Below are positions 7,329-14,478 of a stretch of 26,707 bases of DNA, piece by piece. Made by a program: the position numbers and the translations under genes. Position 1 is the first letter of the stretch. Every line of letters begins with the position of its first letter. Below the pieces are notes generated by a model that did not search any database, was not told the origin of the DNA, and saw only the letters and a list, made by a program, of their open reading frames with translations. Where the stretch lies: positions 1 to 26,707 of the forward strand of contig JAWLGN010000042.1 in NCBI GenBank assembly GCA_041685075.1, given 5' to 3'. The DNA comes from JAMCRM01 sp041685075 (lineage in GTDB: Bacteria > Acidobacteriota > Terriglobia > Bryobacterales > Bryobacteraceae).

Positions 7329-8864
7329 TCATTGGCTCGTAGTGCCGCCACCGGACCCCTGCGGCTGCGGTATGCCGGGATTCGCCTGCGGCGTCTCCGG
7401 CGGAGCCACCGGCACCGGCACGAACTGCACCGGGCCCATGCCCGTGGCCGGCGCCGGCTGCTCCTGCTTCTTCTTCTCGATCAACTGCTCCATGGGGACG
7501 GTTTCCTGCACCGGCGCCACCGGCACCGGACCGGTCACGCTCATGGGCGGCGTGCGCGGCGCCTCCGCCGGCGCGTCCTCCATGAACGGCAACGGAAACT
7601 CCACGCCCGGCAGCGGCTGCCCCGCCGGTATCGGCCGCACCAGCTCCGGAGTGATCAGCACCAGCAGCTCCGAGTTGGTCCGGCTGACGCTCTGGCTTTG
7701 GAACAGCTTGCCCAGCAGCGGGATGTCTCCCAGTCCCGGAATCTTGTTCAGATTTTCTATGGTGCGGTTGTCCAGCAGCCCGGCGATGGCGAAGCTCTGC
7801 CCGCTCTCCAGCTCCACCTCCGTCTGCACCCGGCGCGTGGCCAGCGCGGGAATATGGAAGCCCTGGAACGTCAGACCGTTCGCAAAATCGAGCGACGAGA
7901 CCTCCGGCACCACTTGCAGCCGGATGGTGCCGCGCGGCGTCACGTTCGGCAGGAAGCTGATGCGCACGCCGAACTCGCGGAACATGATGGTGACCGCGCC
8001 CAGCCCCGCTCCCCCGCCCTGCAGCGTGGGAAAGGGAAACTCCCCGCCCGAAACGAAGCTGGCCGGCTTGCCGTTGATCGCCAGCACGTTCGGTTCGGCC
8101 AGGATCTCCAGCAGCCGCCGGCTCTGCAACGCCCGGATGGTGGCCCCAAGATCCAGGTCGCGGCGGAACAGAAAGATGTTCAGCGCGTCGGTGATGCTGA
8201 AGCTGGTTTCATCGTTATCCGTATCCACCTGCGGCGGGCTGAACTGCCCCGTGCTCACCCTGCCGACCGTATTCAACGCGCCGGTGCTGATGAGGTTGAC
8301 GCCCAGCTCCCGCGAGGCCGTGCGGTCCACGTTGGCGAAGCGCACCTTCAGCAGCACCTGCGCCTCCACCGGCGGGACCGCCACGCGCAGCAGGTTCACC
8401 ACTTTGCCCAAGGTGGTGGCGATCGCCACGGCACGCTCGGCCATCACCAGGTCCGCCGCCGTGCCCCGCAGAAACACCACGTCGCCTTCCATGTCCACCG
8501 TAATGTCCTGGTCCGGCATCTCGCGCCGGATCTGCTCTCGCACCCCATCGACCTGCGACATGCTCTGCCGCACCGCAATGTCATAGACCACGCGGCGCCC
8601 GCCGTTTTCCCACAGAATCAGGCTGGTTTCGCCGGGAGACTTGGCGTTGATCAGCAGTTCGCGCGGCGATACCGCCACCGCTTCGGCTACCTCCGAGCTG
8701 GCCACTGAAACGCGCCGGATCTCCACCGGGCTGTCGATGACCGCCGATTTCCCTACCGTAACGGTCAACTGCCTCTGGGGTTCCTGTTGCGCGTCCAGCC
8801 GGGCGCTTCCCCCCGCCATGATGGCCAGCGCCATCCATCCGATCCAAGCCGCACGTGGCGTCAC
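7329..8864 (-). CDS. cpaC: CpaC/RcpA outer-membrane secretin of the Tad pilus
   Basis: 511 residues. A signal peptide (1-25, ending LDAQ), the pilus-secretin N-terminal domain (31-100, LTVTVGKSAVIDSP to SPGETSLILW), a BON-like module (about 105-162) and the secretin core (about 245-410) with RALQSRRLLEILAEPN and IPGLGDIPLLGKLF (375-388). It forms the outer-membrane channel for the Flp pilus. The last 100 residues are a Pro-rich tail with a short charged patch (QLIEKKKQEQ) and a Gly/Thr/Ser end, longer than in the Caulobacter type. GTG start at 8864 with GGAGG about 9 bases upstream; its codon directly follows the cpaB stop. Confidence 0.95.
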   Translation of the reverse strand: MTPRAAWIGWMALAIMAGGSARLDAQQEPQRQLTVTVGKSAVIDSPVEIRRVSVASSEVAEAVAVSPRELLINAKSPGETSLILWENGGRRVVYDIAVRQSMSQVDGVREQIRREMPDQDITVDMEGDVVFLRGTAADLVMAERAVAIATTLGKVVNLLRVAVPPVEAQVLLKVRFANVDRTASRELGVNLISTGALNTVGRVSTGQFSPPQVDTDNDETSFSITDALNIFLFRRDLDLGATIRALQSRRLLEILAEPNVLAINGKPASFVSGGEFPFPTLQGGGAGLGAVTIMFREFGVRISFLPNVTPRGTIRLQVVPEVSSLDFANGLTFQGFHIPALATRRVQTEVELESGQSFAIAGLLDNRTIENLNKIPGLGDIPLLGKLFQSQSVSRTNSELLVLITPELVRPIPAGQPLPGVEFPLPFMEDAPAEAPRTPPMSVTGPVPVAPVQETVPMEQLIEKKKQEQPAPATGMGPVQFVPVPVAPPETPQANPGIPQPQGSGGGTTSQ

Positions 8865-9749
8865 TTATCTCGCCTCCCCCGTACCCTGGGCGAATTTCGA
8901 TTCCGTTTTCTTGCCTCCCTGGAAAATCTCCATCACAAACGGCTGGGGCGCCGGCGCCGGCTGCGGGGGAGGCGCCGCTGCCGCGGCTGTCCGCACGGGC
9001 CGCGCGACGCGCCGCGCCGGTCGAGGTTCCGGTGTCCCGGTGCCGGCGAACAACTTGTTCATCGCGGTGCCCGGCGTCTTGGCAATCTCGGTGTCCAGCG
9101 GATTCCGCAGCACCAGTTGAATGGTGGTCTGGTTAATCGCCAGGCTGAGCTGCTCCGCCTGCTGCGGCGTCACCAGCAGGTTCACCACCTGCCCCACAAT
9201 CGGTTTGCCCTCCGCGTCTTTCTTGTAGACCTGGCCGGCGGAAAGCACTTCAATGTTCTGCAGCAGGGTCTTGGTGACGTTGCCCGCGTAGCCGCGGTCC
9301 GTGGGCGGCGTGCCGGAGATCAGCACGTCCACCCGCATCCCCGGGACCGCGAATCCCGCCACCCCAACCACTTCGTTCACCCGCACCGCCACCGCGCGCA
9401 TGCCCTTGGGAATGATGGGAGCCAGGCCGCCCCCCGCGCCCTTGGGCGCCAGCCGCGTTTCCAGAACGGGCTCCTTTTCGTAGATGGTGGAGACTACGCC
9501 CCGGCCGATCAGGTCGTCCTTGTTCGTGCTCGCTCCCGGCGGCGGCGTTCCCGGCCACCCGCTCAGCGTGAGGTCGCTATCTTTCAGCACCGTGCCCAGT
9601 TCCAGCTTGCGCGACGCCAGCACGATCTCGACCGTGGACGGTGCGGCTTCAGTGGTCATGCGCCCGGACATCAGCCGGTACAGCAGAAAACTGGCGCCGG
9701 CGGCCACCACAAACGCAAACACCAGTACGGAAACAAAGCGTTGGTTCAT
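8865..9749 (-). CDS. cpaB: CpaB/RcpC pilus assembly protein
   Basis: 294 residues from ATG 9749, which has GGAG 7 bases upstream; the frame extends to 9791 but that extension lacks a ribosome site. An N-terminal membrane anchor (residues 5-25) is followed by a SAF domain (about 39-105: EIVLASRKLELGTVLKDSDL, GRGVVSTIYEKEPVLETRL) and the RcpC/CpaB domain (VPGMRVDVLISG, LLQNIEVLSAGQ, VVNLLVTPQQAEQLSLAI). The C-terminal 55 residues are Ala/Pro/Arg-rich. CpaB proteins are periplasmic partners of the secretin. The stop abuts the cpaC GTG with no gap. Confidence 0.94.
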   Translation of the reverse strand: MNQRFVSVLVFAFVVAAGASFLLYRLMSGRMTTEAAPSTVEIVLASRKLELGTVLKDSDLTLSGWPGTPPPGASTNKDDLIGRGVVSTIYEKEPVLETRLAPKGAGGGLAPIIPKGMRAVAVRVNEVVGVAGFAVPGMRVDVLISGTPPTDRGYAGNVTKTLLQNIEVLSAGQVYKKDAEGKPIVGQVVNLLVTPQQAEQLSLAINQTTIQLVLRNPLDTEIAKTPGTAMNKLFAGTGTPEPRPARRVARPVRTAAAAAPPPQPAPAPQPFVMEIFQGGKKTESKFAQGTGEAR

Positions 9750-9929
9750 CCCTGTTCTCCAGAAATCCGGAAACGAGGCGCGCCCGGGCATCCCCGGTCA
9801 GCGCCTCTTTCCGGTTTCTGCCATCAGCCCCCGCGGCGAATGCCGCGGCCGGCACCATCCCCGGACTGCCGGCTGTCCGTCGCCGCCCGCCCAGCCGATA
9901 CGTTTGGGCGGCTCTTCCTGCCCCTCGCT

Positions 9930-9986
9930 CCGCCCCGCAACGGGAAGGCGGCCGAGGGAGCGCTGCGGGGCGGACCTCCGCGGAGG
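9930..9986 (-). promoter_or_regulatory. strong stem-loops just after flp (possible attenuator or mRNA-stability element)
   Basis: CCGCCCCGCA (9930-9939) is perfectly complementary to TGCGGGGCGG (9964-9973), a 10-bp GC stem around a 24-base loop. The perfect 12-base palindrome CCTCCGCGGAGG (9975-9986) lies between it and the flp stop. There is no U-run. This is the only sizeable gap downstream of flp inside the operon. A structure here would fit partial termination or 3'-end protection, giving more pilin mRNA than machinery mRNA. The structure is seen; the role is inference. The rest of the gap (9750-9929) shows nothing else recognisable. Confidence 0.5.
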
Positions 9987-10000
9987 CCGCCCCCTTCCTG

Positions 10001-10198
10001 CTAGTTGCCGCCGCCCTGGGCCGCGGTGGACGCCTCGTCCAGCCGGCTCTGGGTGGTGTTCCAGATCCCCTGGACGCTCTCGCCGGCGCTGATGAAAATG
10101 GCCGCCGAGGCCAGCGCGATGAACGCCAGCAGCAGCGTGTACTCGATAAGGTCCTGGCCTTCTTCTTCCCGCCAGAAATTGCGCAAAAACGTCATCAT
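10001..10198 (-). CDS. flp: Flp-family type IVb pilin
   Basis: 65-residue major pilin precursor. A short charged leader (MMTFLRNFWREEEG, 14 residues) ends in the prepilin peptidase site G14/Q15. The mature protein begins QDLIEYTLLLAFIAL, with Glu at +5 and Tyr at +6, the Flp signature. The hydrophobic helix is followed by a short polar C-terminus ending AAQGGGN. AGGAG precedes the start by 8 bases. The second Met is an equally possible start. Pilin gene inside the operon between tadE-like genes and cpaB; the gaps on both sides (about 250 bases each) set it apart from the otherwise tightly packed operon and suggest separate control of its level. Confidence 0.95.
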   Translation of the reverse strand: MMTFLRNFWREEEGQDLIEYTLLLAFIALASAAIFISAGESVQGIWNTTQSRLDEASTAAQGGGN

Positions 10199-10273
10199 CG
10201 TTATTCGCTCCTGAAAATGAAGTTTGCCCTGGTGATTCGTTCCCGGAGCCGCACGGCTACCGGTCTACTGTCC

Positions 10274-10289
10274 GTGACCTCGCGGTCAC
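10274..10289. promoter_or_regulatory. perfect palindrome GTGACC-4-GGTCAC upstream of flp
   Basis: GTGACC TCGC GGTCAC is a 6-bp inverted repeat with a 4-base spacer, about 76 bases before the flp start in the 247-base gap between the second tadE-like gene and flp. It could be an operator for a dimeric regulator or an RNA hairpin in the operon transcript. The rest of the gap (10199-10445) has no open frame with coding character and no convincing sigma-70 or sigma-54 promoter that I can see. Confidence 0.35.
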
Positions 10290-10445
10290 GCATGGATCCG
10301 CGGCCGCACCCGGCAGCGGAACTTCCGAGTCCCCGCGGCCACGCCTTCCCCGGCGCGGCACCACGCGGAGCACAAAACCTCTGGCGGCGCCGGAGCCGTG
10401 CTCCGTTCGGTTCCGTCGTTCGAACCCTGCGCCGCATCTTTCTCC

Positions 10446-10952
10446 TCAAAACTGAATCCTGTCCCGCGACCAGGCCGGCAGATTGTACGTCCCCAGCCCG
10501 GACGACCATCCCGCCCCCGGCCAGAACATGCAGATCAGCGAGCGGAACGGATACGTGGCCGCGATCTCCACGTCCATCCCCGGCCGGTTGCTACCCGCTG
10601 GCGGCCACATCTCTCCATTCGCCAGGCACTCCTCCAGGTTGCAGGTCACCTCAGCCCCATCGGCCGCCCTGAAGGTCAACCACAAATCCTCGGGAACGAA
10701 CGCCGGCGCCGCCTGGCGAATGCGCCGCGCCGTCTCGCTCAACGGCACCGCGCAATCGTTCGGCGGGTTCGCGCAACTTCGCCCGTGCACGATGGCGTAG
10801 CGCGTTCCTTCCTTCACCGCATGCGCCAAACTGTGATAAATCCACATGCCCCGCGCCATTTCAAACGTAGAAATCAGGACGAATATCAGCGGAATTCCCA
10901 CTAAAGTAAATTCCACGATGGAACTTCCCCGGACTGTTCGCTTCCCCCGCAT
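10446..10952 (-). CDS. TadE-like minor pilin / pilus assembly protein (second copy)
   Basis: 168 residues with the TadE-like N-terminus: a basic leader (MRGKRTVRGSS) then IVEFTLVGIPLIFVLISTFEMARGMWIYHSLAHAVKEGTRYA. The prepilin-like Glu lies inside the start of the hydrophobic helix. The C-terminal part is periplasmic with three or four Cys (SCANPPNDC, CNLEEC), which could form disulphides. TadE/TadF pseudopilins are processed by prepilin peptidase and are needed for Flp assembly. The ATG is 3 bases after the stop of the preceding tadE-like gene, with AGGAA about 9 bases upstream. Confidence 0.88.
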   Translation of the reverse strand: MRGKRTVRGSSIVEFTLVGIPLIFVLISTFEMARGMWIYHSLAHAVKEGTRYAIVHGRSCANPPNDCAVPLSETARRIRQAAPAFVPEDLWLTFRAADGAEVTCNLEECLANGEMWPPAGSNRPGMDVEIAATYPFRSLICMFWPGAGWSSGLGTYNLPAWSRDRIQF

Positions 10953-10955
10953 GGC

Positions 10956-11393
10956 TTACAGTTCCTGCACCCGCATCTGCGCCGTGCGGGAGATCGCCAG
11001 GCTGGCCGGCAGCCCCGGAATGGGAATCAGCCTGGGGGTCTGGTAGACCACCCGGACCTCGGCCGCAGGGGCTCCGTCGGCGCCCGTCACCGCGCTGGTG
11101 GTCACCACCAGGGGCAGAGCGTTGCAGGAGCTTAAATGGCGTGCGTTCGGCAAGCCCCTCAACTCCGCCAAAGCATAGGCGCACGCCCCGCTGCCATGCG
11201 CTGCGGGCGCGCCGCCCGAGGCCGCGTACATGGCCCCCGCCCGCGCCGCGTTGGTTACCGCGATCAGCGCATGCGAGTAAAACCCGAGGTCGAACGCGCC
11301 GGCGAACAGGAAGAAGATCCACGGCATCAGAAACGCCATCTCCACCGCCGCGTGTCCGCGCTCCCGCGATCCGCTTTGTTCCAGCTTCCGCAT
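10956..11393 (-). CDS. TadE-like minor pilin / pilus assembly protein (first copy)
   Basis: 145 residues: charged leader (MRKLEQSGSRERGHA), then AVEMAFLMPWIFFLFAGAFDLGFYSHALIAVTNAARAGAMYAA, the TadE-like domain. The invariant Glu is in the first turn of the helix and the G-H-A-A-V-E pattern resembles a prepilin processing site. Two Cys (GACAY, SSCNALP) lie in the periplasmic part. Second gene of the operon after PilZ, 9 bases beyond its stop and 3 bases before the next tadE-like gene. Confidence 0.88.
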   Translation of the reverse strand: MRKLEQSGSRERGHAAVEMAFLMPWIFFLFAGAFDLGFYSHALIAVTNAARAGAMYAASGGAPAAHGSGACAYALAELRGLPNARHLSSCNALPLVVTTSAVTGADGAPAAEVRVVYQTPRLIPIPGLPASLAISRTAQMRVQEL

Positions 11394-11402
11394 GGCCGCT
11401 GC

Positions 11403-11789
11403 CTAGCTCACCCAGGTGCCCACGCCGGCAGGCTCCATCTCCTGGAGCGCCGGCATATTTTCGTGAAATGCCCTGAATTTCATGTAACTAATACTCAGCG
11501 CCACTCTCGGCAATTGCCCTTCCGGCCGGGAAACCCGCACCACCACGCCCTGGCAATGAATGCATTTCCGGCCGAAACCGTGGTTGGCGGGCAGCTCGAT
11601 CTCTACCGTGAGCAACTGTCCCACAACCGGCAGCCCGACGTCGGCCCCGGCGTTCCAGATCACCAGAAGGCCGCTCCGGCTGATGTTCTCCGTGCACATG
11701 CCGCTCGTACCGCGCATTCCCGGCGAGCTCACCCGGCATTGCAGCCGGATCTCGATTCTGGGGCTCTGGCGCTGGTTAATGAGTCTCAT
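11403..11789 (-). CDS. PilZ-domain c-di-GMP-binding protein heading the tad operon
   Basis: 128-residue single-domain PilZ protein. Both c-di-GMP contact motifs are intact: RxxxR (RIEIR, residues 11-15) and N/D-x-S-x-x-G (NISRSG, 35-40), followed by the beta-barrel strands (GQLLTVEIELP, CQGVVVRVSRPEG, RVALSISYMKF). It ends 9 bases before the first tadE-like gene on the same strand, so it is probably the first gene of the pilus operon. A role as a c-di-GMP-responsive regulator of pilus assembly or output is inferred from that position. No Shine-Dalgarno site is visible before ATG 11789. Confidence 0.87.
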   Translation of the reverse strand: MRLINQRQSPRIEIRLQCRVSSPGMRGTSGMCTENISRSGLLVIWNAGADVGLPVVGQLLTVEIELPANHGFGRKCIHCQGVVVRVSRPEGQLPRVALSISYMKFRAFHENMPALQEMEPAGVGTWVS

Positions 11790-11810
11790 TTCGAGTTCGA
11801 ATACACCATG

Positions 11811-11839
11811 AATTTATGCGGCAATAGACTCCGGCGCAA
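11811..11839 (-). promoter_or_regulatory. sigma-70-like promoter for the PilZ-tad operon
   Basis: On the minus strand TTGCGC (11839-11834), 17-base spacer, TAAATT (11816-11811). Transcription would start near 11804, about 15 bases before the PilZ ATG. The -10 is the same hexamer as in the divergent candidate for the response regulator. Predicted by eye only. Confidence 0.4.
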
Positions 11840-11910
11840 TATCGTAATTGGGTTATAGGAAACGGTTCACCAAGGTTAACAGCACGCTGCCGGCGCTCTC
11901 CGGGGCGGCT

Positions 11911-12030
11911 CCACGCGCTGCCGGGCGGCCCCGCGCGCTGCCGGGCGGCCCCGCGCGCTGCCGGGCGGCCCCGCGCGCTGCCGGGCGGCCCCATGCGCTG
12001 CCGGGCGGCCCCATGCGCTGCCGGCCGGCC
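11911..12030. repeat. six-copy 20-bp GC-rich tandem repeat in the divergent pilZ/regulator control region
   Basis: Six head-to-tail 20-base units of consensus CCGCGCGCTGCCGGGCGGCC, in exact 20-base register: 11911, 11931, 11951, 11971, 11991 and 12011. Units 2-4 are identical. Unit 1 has CCAC and units 5-6 have CCAT at the start; unit 6 also changes GGGCGG to GGCCGG. A degenerate copy precedes at 11891. The unit is not a multiple of three and lies between genes, so it is not a protein repeat. Together with the flanks it fills the 390-base gap 11790-12179. Near-identity implies recent expansion by slippage. Confidence 0.92.
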
Positions 12031-12035
12031 CCGCG

Positions 12036-12073
12036 CATTTCCAAGAAATGTGTTGCATTTCACAGATAAATGC
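12036..12073. promoter_or_regulatory. two AT-rich inverted repeats in front of the response-regulator gene
   Basis: CATTTC-CAA-GAAATG (12036-12050) and GCATTT-7-AAATGC (12055-12073) are adjacent inverted repeats sharing the half-site GCATTT. The second sits in the spacer of the candidate promoter at 12053-12081. This fits an operator, perhaps for the downstream regulator itself or a repressor. The contrast with the extremely GC-rich repeat just upstream is sharp. Confidence 0.4.
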
Positions 12074-12081
12074 GGTAAATT
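12053..12081 (+). promoter_or_regulatory. sigma-70-like promoter for the response-regulator gene
   Basis: TTGCAT (12053-12058), 17-base spacer, TAAATT (12076-12081), giving a start near 12088 and a leader of about 90 bases before ATG 12180. The only clearly AT-rich segment in the region. Predicted by eye. Confidence 0.4.
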
Positions 12082-12179
12082 TCTGGTGATTTTCATAAAA
12101 AAGCTGCCGCACGGGAAACCGGATAGACGGAGGAGCGCCCCGCGCTCCCAGCCGCACTGCGGCCGGAAAGGTACCACTT

Positions 12180-12929
12180 ATGCCTCGCGTTCTGCTGTAT
12201 AGCGACCAGCCCATTCTCGCCACGGGCCTTCAGGCGGTGCTCCGAGGCGCCCAGGGCTTCGAGCTGGTTTCCATCTGTTCCTCCCTCGACGAACTGGCCT
12301 CGCGCCTCGAAACCGAACAGACCGACATCGCGCTGCTCGACCTGACTCCCGACATCACCTTCGGGGTGCTCAGCGATCTTCGCCGCGCCGTCGTCTCCTG
12401 CAAAATCGTGCTCTGGGTGAACACCATCTCCACCGAGCTGGCTTTCCAGGCCATGGGGCTCGGCATCCGCGGCATCCTGCGCAAGACGCTGCCCACCGAG
12501 CTTCAGATCAAGTGCCTGCACAAGGTCCAAGCCGGCGAACTGTGGTTTGAAAAGGCCCTCACCGACAGCTTCCTTTCGGCGCGCCGCGTGGCCCTCACGC
12601 AGCGCGAGGGACAGCTCGTCACCCTGCTCTCCCAGGGCCTGAAGAACAAGGAGATTGCCACCGCGCTGTTGATCTCCGAAGGCACCGTCAAGGTCTATCT
12701 CTCCCGGCTGTTCCAGAAAGTGGGGGTGAAGGACCGCTTCGAGCTGGCACTGTTCGGGCTGAAGAACCTCACCACCGCGCAGAACGCCGGCGCCAGCCGG
12801 AACGTCTGCCCCGAGAGGATGCCGGGGCTGCGCTCCCTGGTGCTGGAGGCCCCCTCCGGGCGGCCCGCGGCGCCGGTCATCGCTATGGACAGTTTCCGGC
12901 GCAGCGTACCTGCCCGCCAGGCCCGCTGA
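12180..12929 (+). CDS. NarL/FixJ-family response regulator (LuxR-type HTH)
   Basis: 249 residues. A receiver domain (1-118) with the phospho-acceptor Asp54 (ALLDLTP), Thr82 region and Lys102 (ILRKTLP), and a LuxR-type helix-turn-helix (about 137-196: LTQREGQLVTLLSQGLKNKEIATALLISEGTVKVYLSRLFQKVGV). The usual acidic pair at the end of the first strand is reduced to one (YSD instead of DD), so phosphorylation may be weak or absent. A 50-residue Pro/Arg-rich tail follows the HTH. Divergent from the PilZ-tad operon, across the tandem repeat, so a regulator of the pilus is the natural guess. No histidine kinase is adjacent. AAAGG lies about 8 bases before the ATG. Confidence 0.9.
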   Translation: MPRVLLYSDQPILATGLQAVLRGAQGFELVSICSSLDELASRLETEQTDIALLDLTPDITFGVLSDLRRAVVSCKIVLWVNTISTELAFQAMGLGIRGILRKTLPTELQIKCLHKVQAGELWFEKALTDSFLSARRVALTQREGQLVTLLSQGLKNKEIATALLISEGTVKVYLSRLFQKVGVKDRFELALFGLKNLTTAQNAGASRNVCPERMPGLRSLVLEAPSGRPAAPVIAMDSFRRSVPARQAR

Positions 12930-12963
12930 GGCCCCGGCGCCGCCCACAAGCGGAGGAGTTTCC

Positions 12964-14466
12964 GTGCCGTCGCTGACCCCTGTGGAACGCGCGGCCCTGG
13001 CGGCTGGCCTTGCGGCCCTGGCGCTGTGGTTCGCCGTTTTCCTGCGCATGGGCGGCGTCAACCACGACGTCTTTCACGCCATGGCGCTGGCCCGCGAATC
13101 CATCGCGCTGGGGCACGTGCCGCACCGGGACCTCTACGCCTACGCCCCCACCCGCACTCCCGTGGTGCACCACGAGTGGCTCGCCGGGGTGCTGGCGCTG
13201 GCCGCCTACCGCTCCGCTGGAACCGCTGGATTCGGCTTCATCTGGTGGGCTGTCTCCCTGGGAATCGCCGCGCTCTCGGCCCGCGCGCTGGCCGGAGTGC
13301 GGCCCGTAACGGCGCTGGCCGCCGGCTTCCTGGCCTGCCCCCTGGTGACGTACTCGCTCTTCCAGCCTCTGGTGGCGCAATCGTACTCCGTCCTGTTATG
13401 CGGCCTGTTGCTCCTGTTCCTCGCCCGGGATGCCGGCGGAGCAAAGCGCGCCTGGCTGCTCGCCGTCGTCCCGCTGTTCATCCTCTGGACCAACCTGCAC
13501 GGGGGCGTCGTGGTGGGGTTCGGTGTGGTGGCTGTCTGTGCCCTCGAGCGCCGGCTGCGCGGCGAGCCCTGGCGGCACCTGGCGGCGCTGGCCGCGCTGC
13601 TTGCCGCCGCGATCCTGGTCAACCCCTACGGCTGGCACTACTATGGCTATCTGACCCGCGCCCTCACCATGCCGCGGCCGCACATCGGGCAATGGCAGCC
13701 GGGATGGTTCTTACGCCTGGGTCACGCCCACTTCGGCATTCCCTTCCTCACCATGCTGGCGCTCTATCTCTACGCGCTGGCAAGGGCGGGCCGCCGCTTT
13801 CGCGGCGCACTGGTTACCGCGCTGCTGGCCGCCGCGGCCATGCGGGCCCACAAGCTGCTGCCCTTTTTCGCGCTGGCATGGCTCTATTCCGTGCCCGCGG
13901 CGCTGGCGGCCACCCGCCTGGGCGAAGCCTTCGAGCGCACCGCCAGGCGCGCGCTGCCCGCCGCCGGCCCGGCCTTCGTGGGGCTCGCGGGGCTGTTCGC
14001 CCTGCTGGTGGGCGCCAATCGTCCCTGGGACGTCTCGATCCCCGCGCGTCGCGAGCAGGGCCCCATCCAGCCTGTCCATGCCGCCGATTACCTGGAGCGC
14101 ACCGGCTTCCGCGGCAACGTCATGACCTACTTCGTGCACGGCGCCTATCTCTCCTGGCGGCTCTACCCCCGGGTCAAGGTCTCCTGCGACGCGCGCTACG
14201 AAGCCGCCTATCCGGACGGCCATGCCGAGCGCAACCTGGATCTCTTCCGTACCCGGCCCGAAATGCTCGATGAAGAACTCCGGCGCCTCCCCCAGACCGA
14301 CCTCATCCTCACCGGCCACCGCTTCCCCGTGGCCCGGGAACTCGCCCGGCGGCCCGAATGGCGCCTGCTCTACTCCGACGCCTCCTTCGCGCTCTACTCC
14401 CGCGCTGGAACGGAGCCGGCGTGGATTTCGCAATCCGCGCCGGCCCCGCCGCGTCCAGGGCATTAA
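12964..14466 (+). CDS. polytopic membrane protein, GT-C glycosyltransferase-like
   Basis: 500 residues with about ten hydrophobic helices and a soluble C-terminal part of about 140 residues. The first loop contains RMGGVNHDVFHAM and later HHEWLAG. WTNLHGG and NPYGWHYY sit in later helices, motifs seen in a widespread group of uncharacterised bacterial membrane proteins related to GT39/GT-C enzymes. The C-terminal domain (GNVMTYFVHGAYLSWRLYP, CDARYEAAYP) is the usual periplasmic end of that group. Substrate unknown. GTG start at 12964 with GGAGGAG 5 bases upstream; 34 bases after the response regulator, so cotranscription is likely. It ends 12 bases from the convergent ATPase gene. Confidence 0.75.
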   Translation: MPSLTPVERAALAAGLAALALWFAVFLRMGGVNHDVFHAMALARESIALGHVPHRDLYAYAPTRTPVVHHEWLAGVLALAAYRSAGTAGFGFIWWAVSLGIAALSARALAGVRPVTALAAGFLACPLVTYSLFQPLVAQSYSVLLCGLLLLFLARDAGGAKRAWLLAVVPLFILWTNLHGGVVVGFGVVAVCALERRLRGEPWRHLAALAALLAAAILVNPYGWHYYGYLTRALTMPRPHIGQWQPGWFLRLGHAHFGIPFLTMLALYLYALARAGRRFRGALVTALLAAAAMRAHKLLPFFALAWLYSVPAALAATRLGEAFERTARRALPAAGPAFVGLAGLFALLVGANRPWDVSIPARREQGPIQPVHAADYLERTGFRGNVMTYFVHGAYLSWRLYPRVKVSCDARYEAAYPDGHAERNLDLFRTRPEMLDEELRRLPQTDLILTGHRFPVARELARRPEWRLLYSDASFALYSRAGTEPAWISQSAPAPPRPGH

Positions 14467-14478
14467 ACAACCGGGGCG

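Noticed and set aside
6726..8708. 660-codon plus-strand open frame opposite cpaC and cpaE
   Set aside because: Lies antisense to two clear pilus genes; composition is low-complexity and no motif is seen.
10408..10431. tRNA T-arm-like sequence GGTTCCGTCGTTCGAACC before flp
   Set aside because: No acceptor, D or anticodon arm can be built around it; chance similarity.
11911..12030. CRISPR array
   Set aside because: Units abut without spacers, are only 20 bases and no cas gene is present; a simple tandem repeat.
11776..12177. Repeat-encoded protein (GPPGSARGRPAARG-like) through the 20-bp array
   Set aside because: The 20-base unit is not a multiple of three, so the pattern shifts frame; no ribosome site and no domain. 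It also overlaps both promoters.
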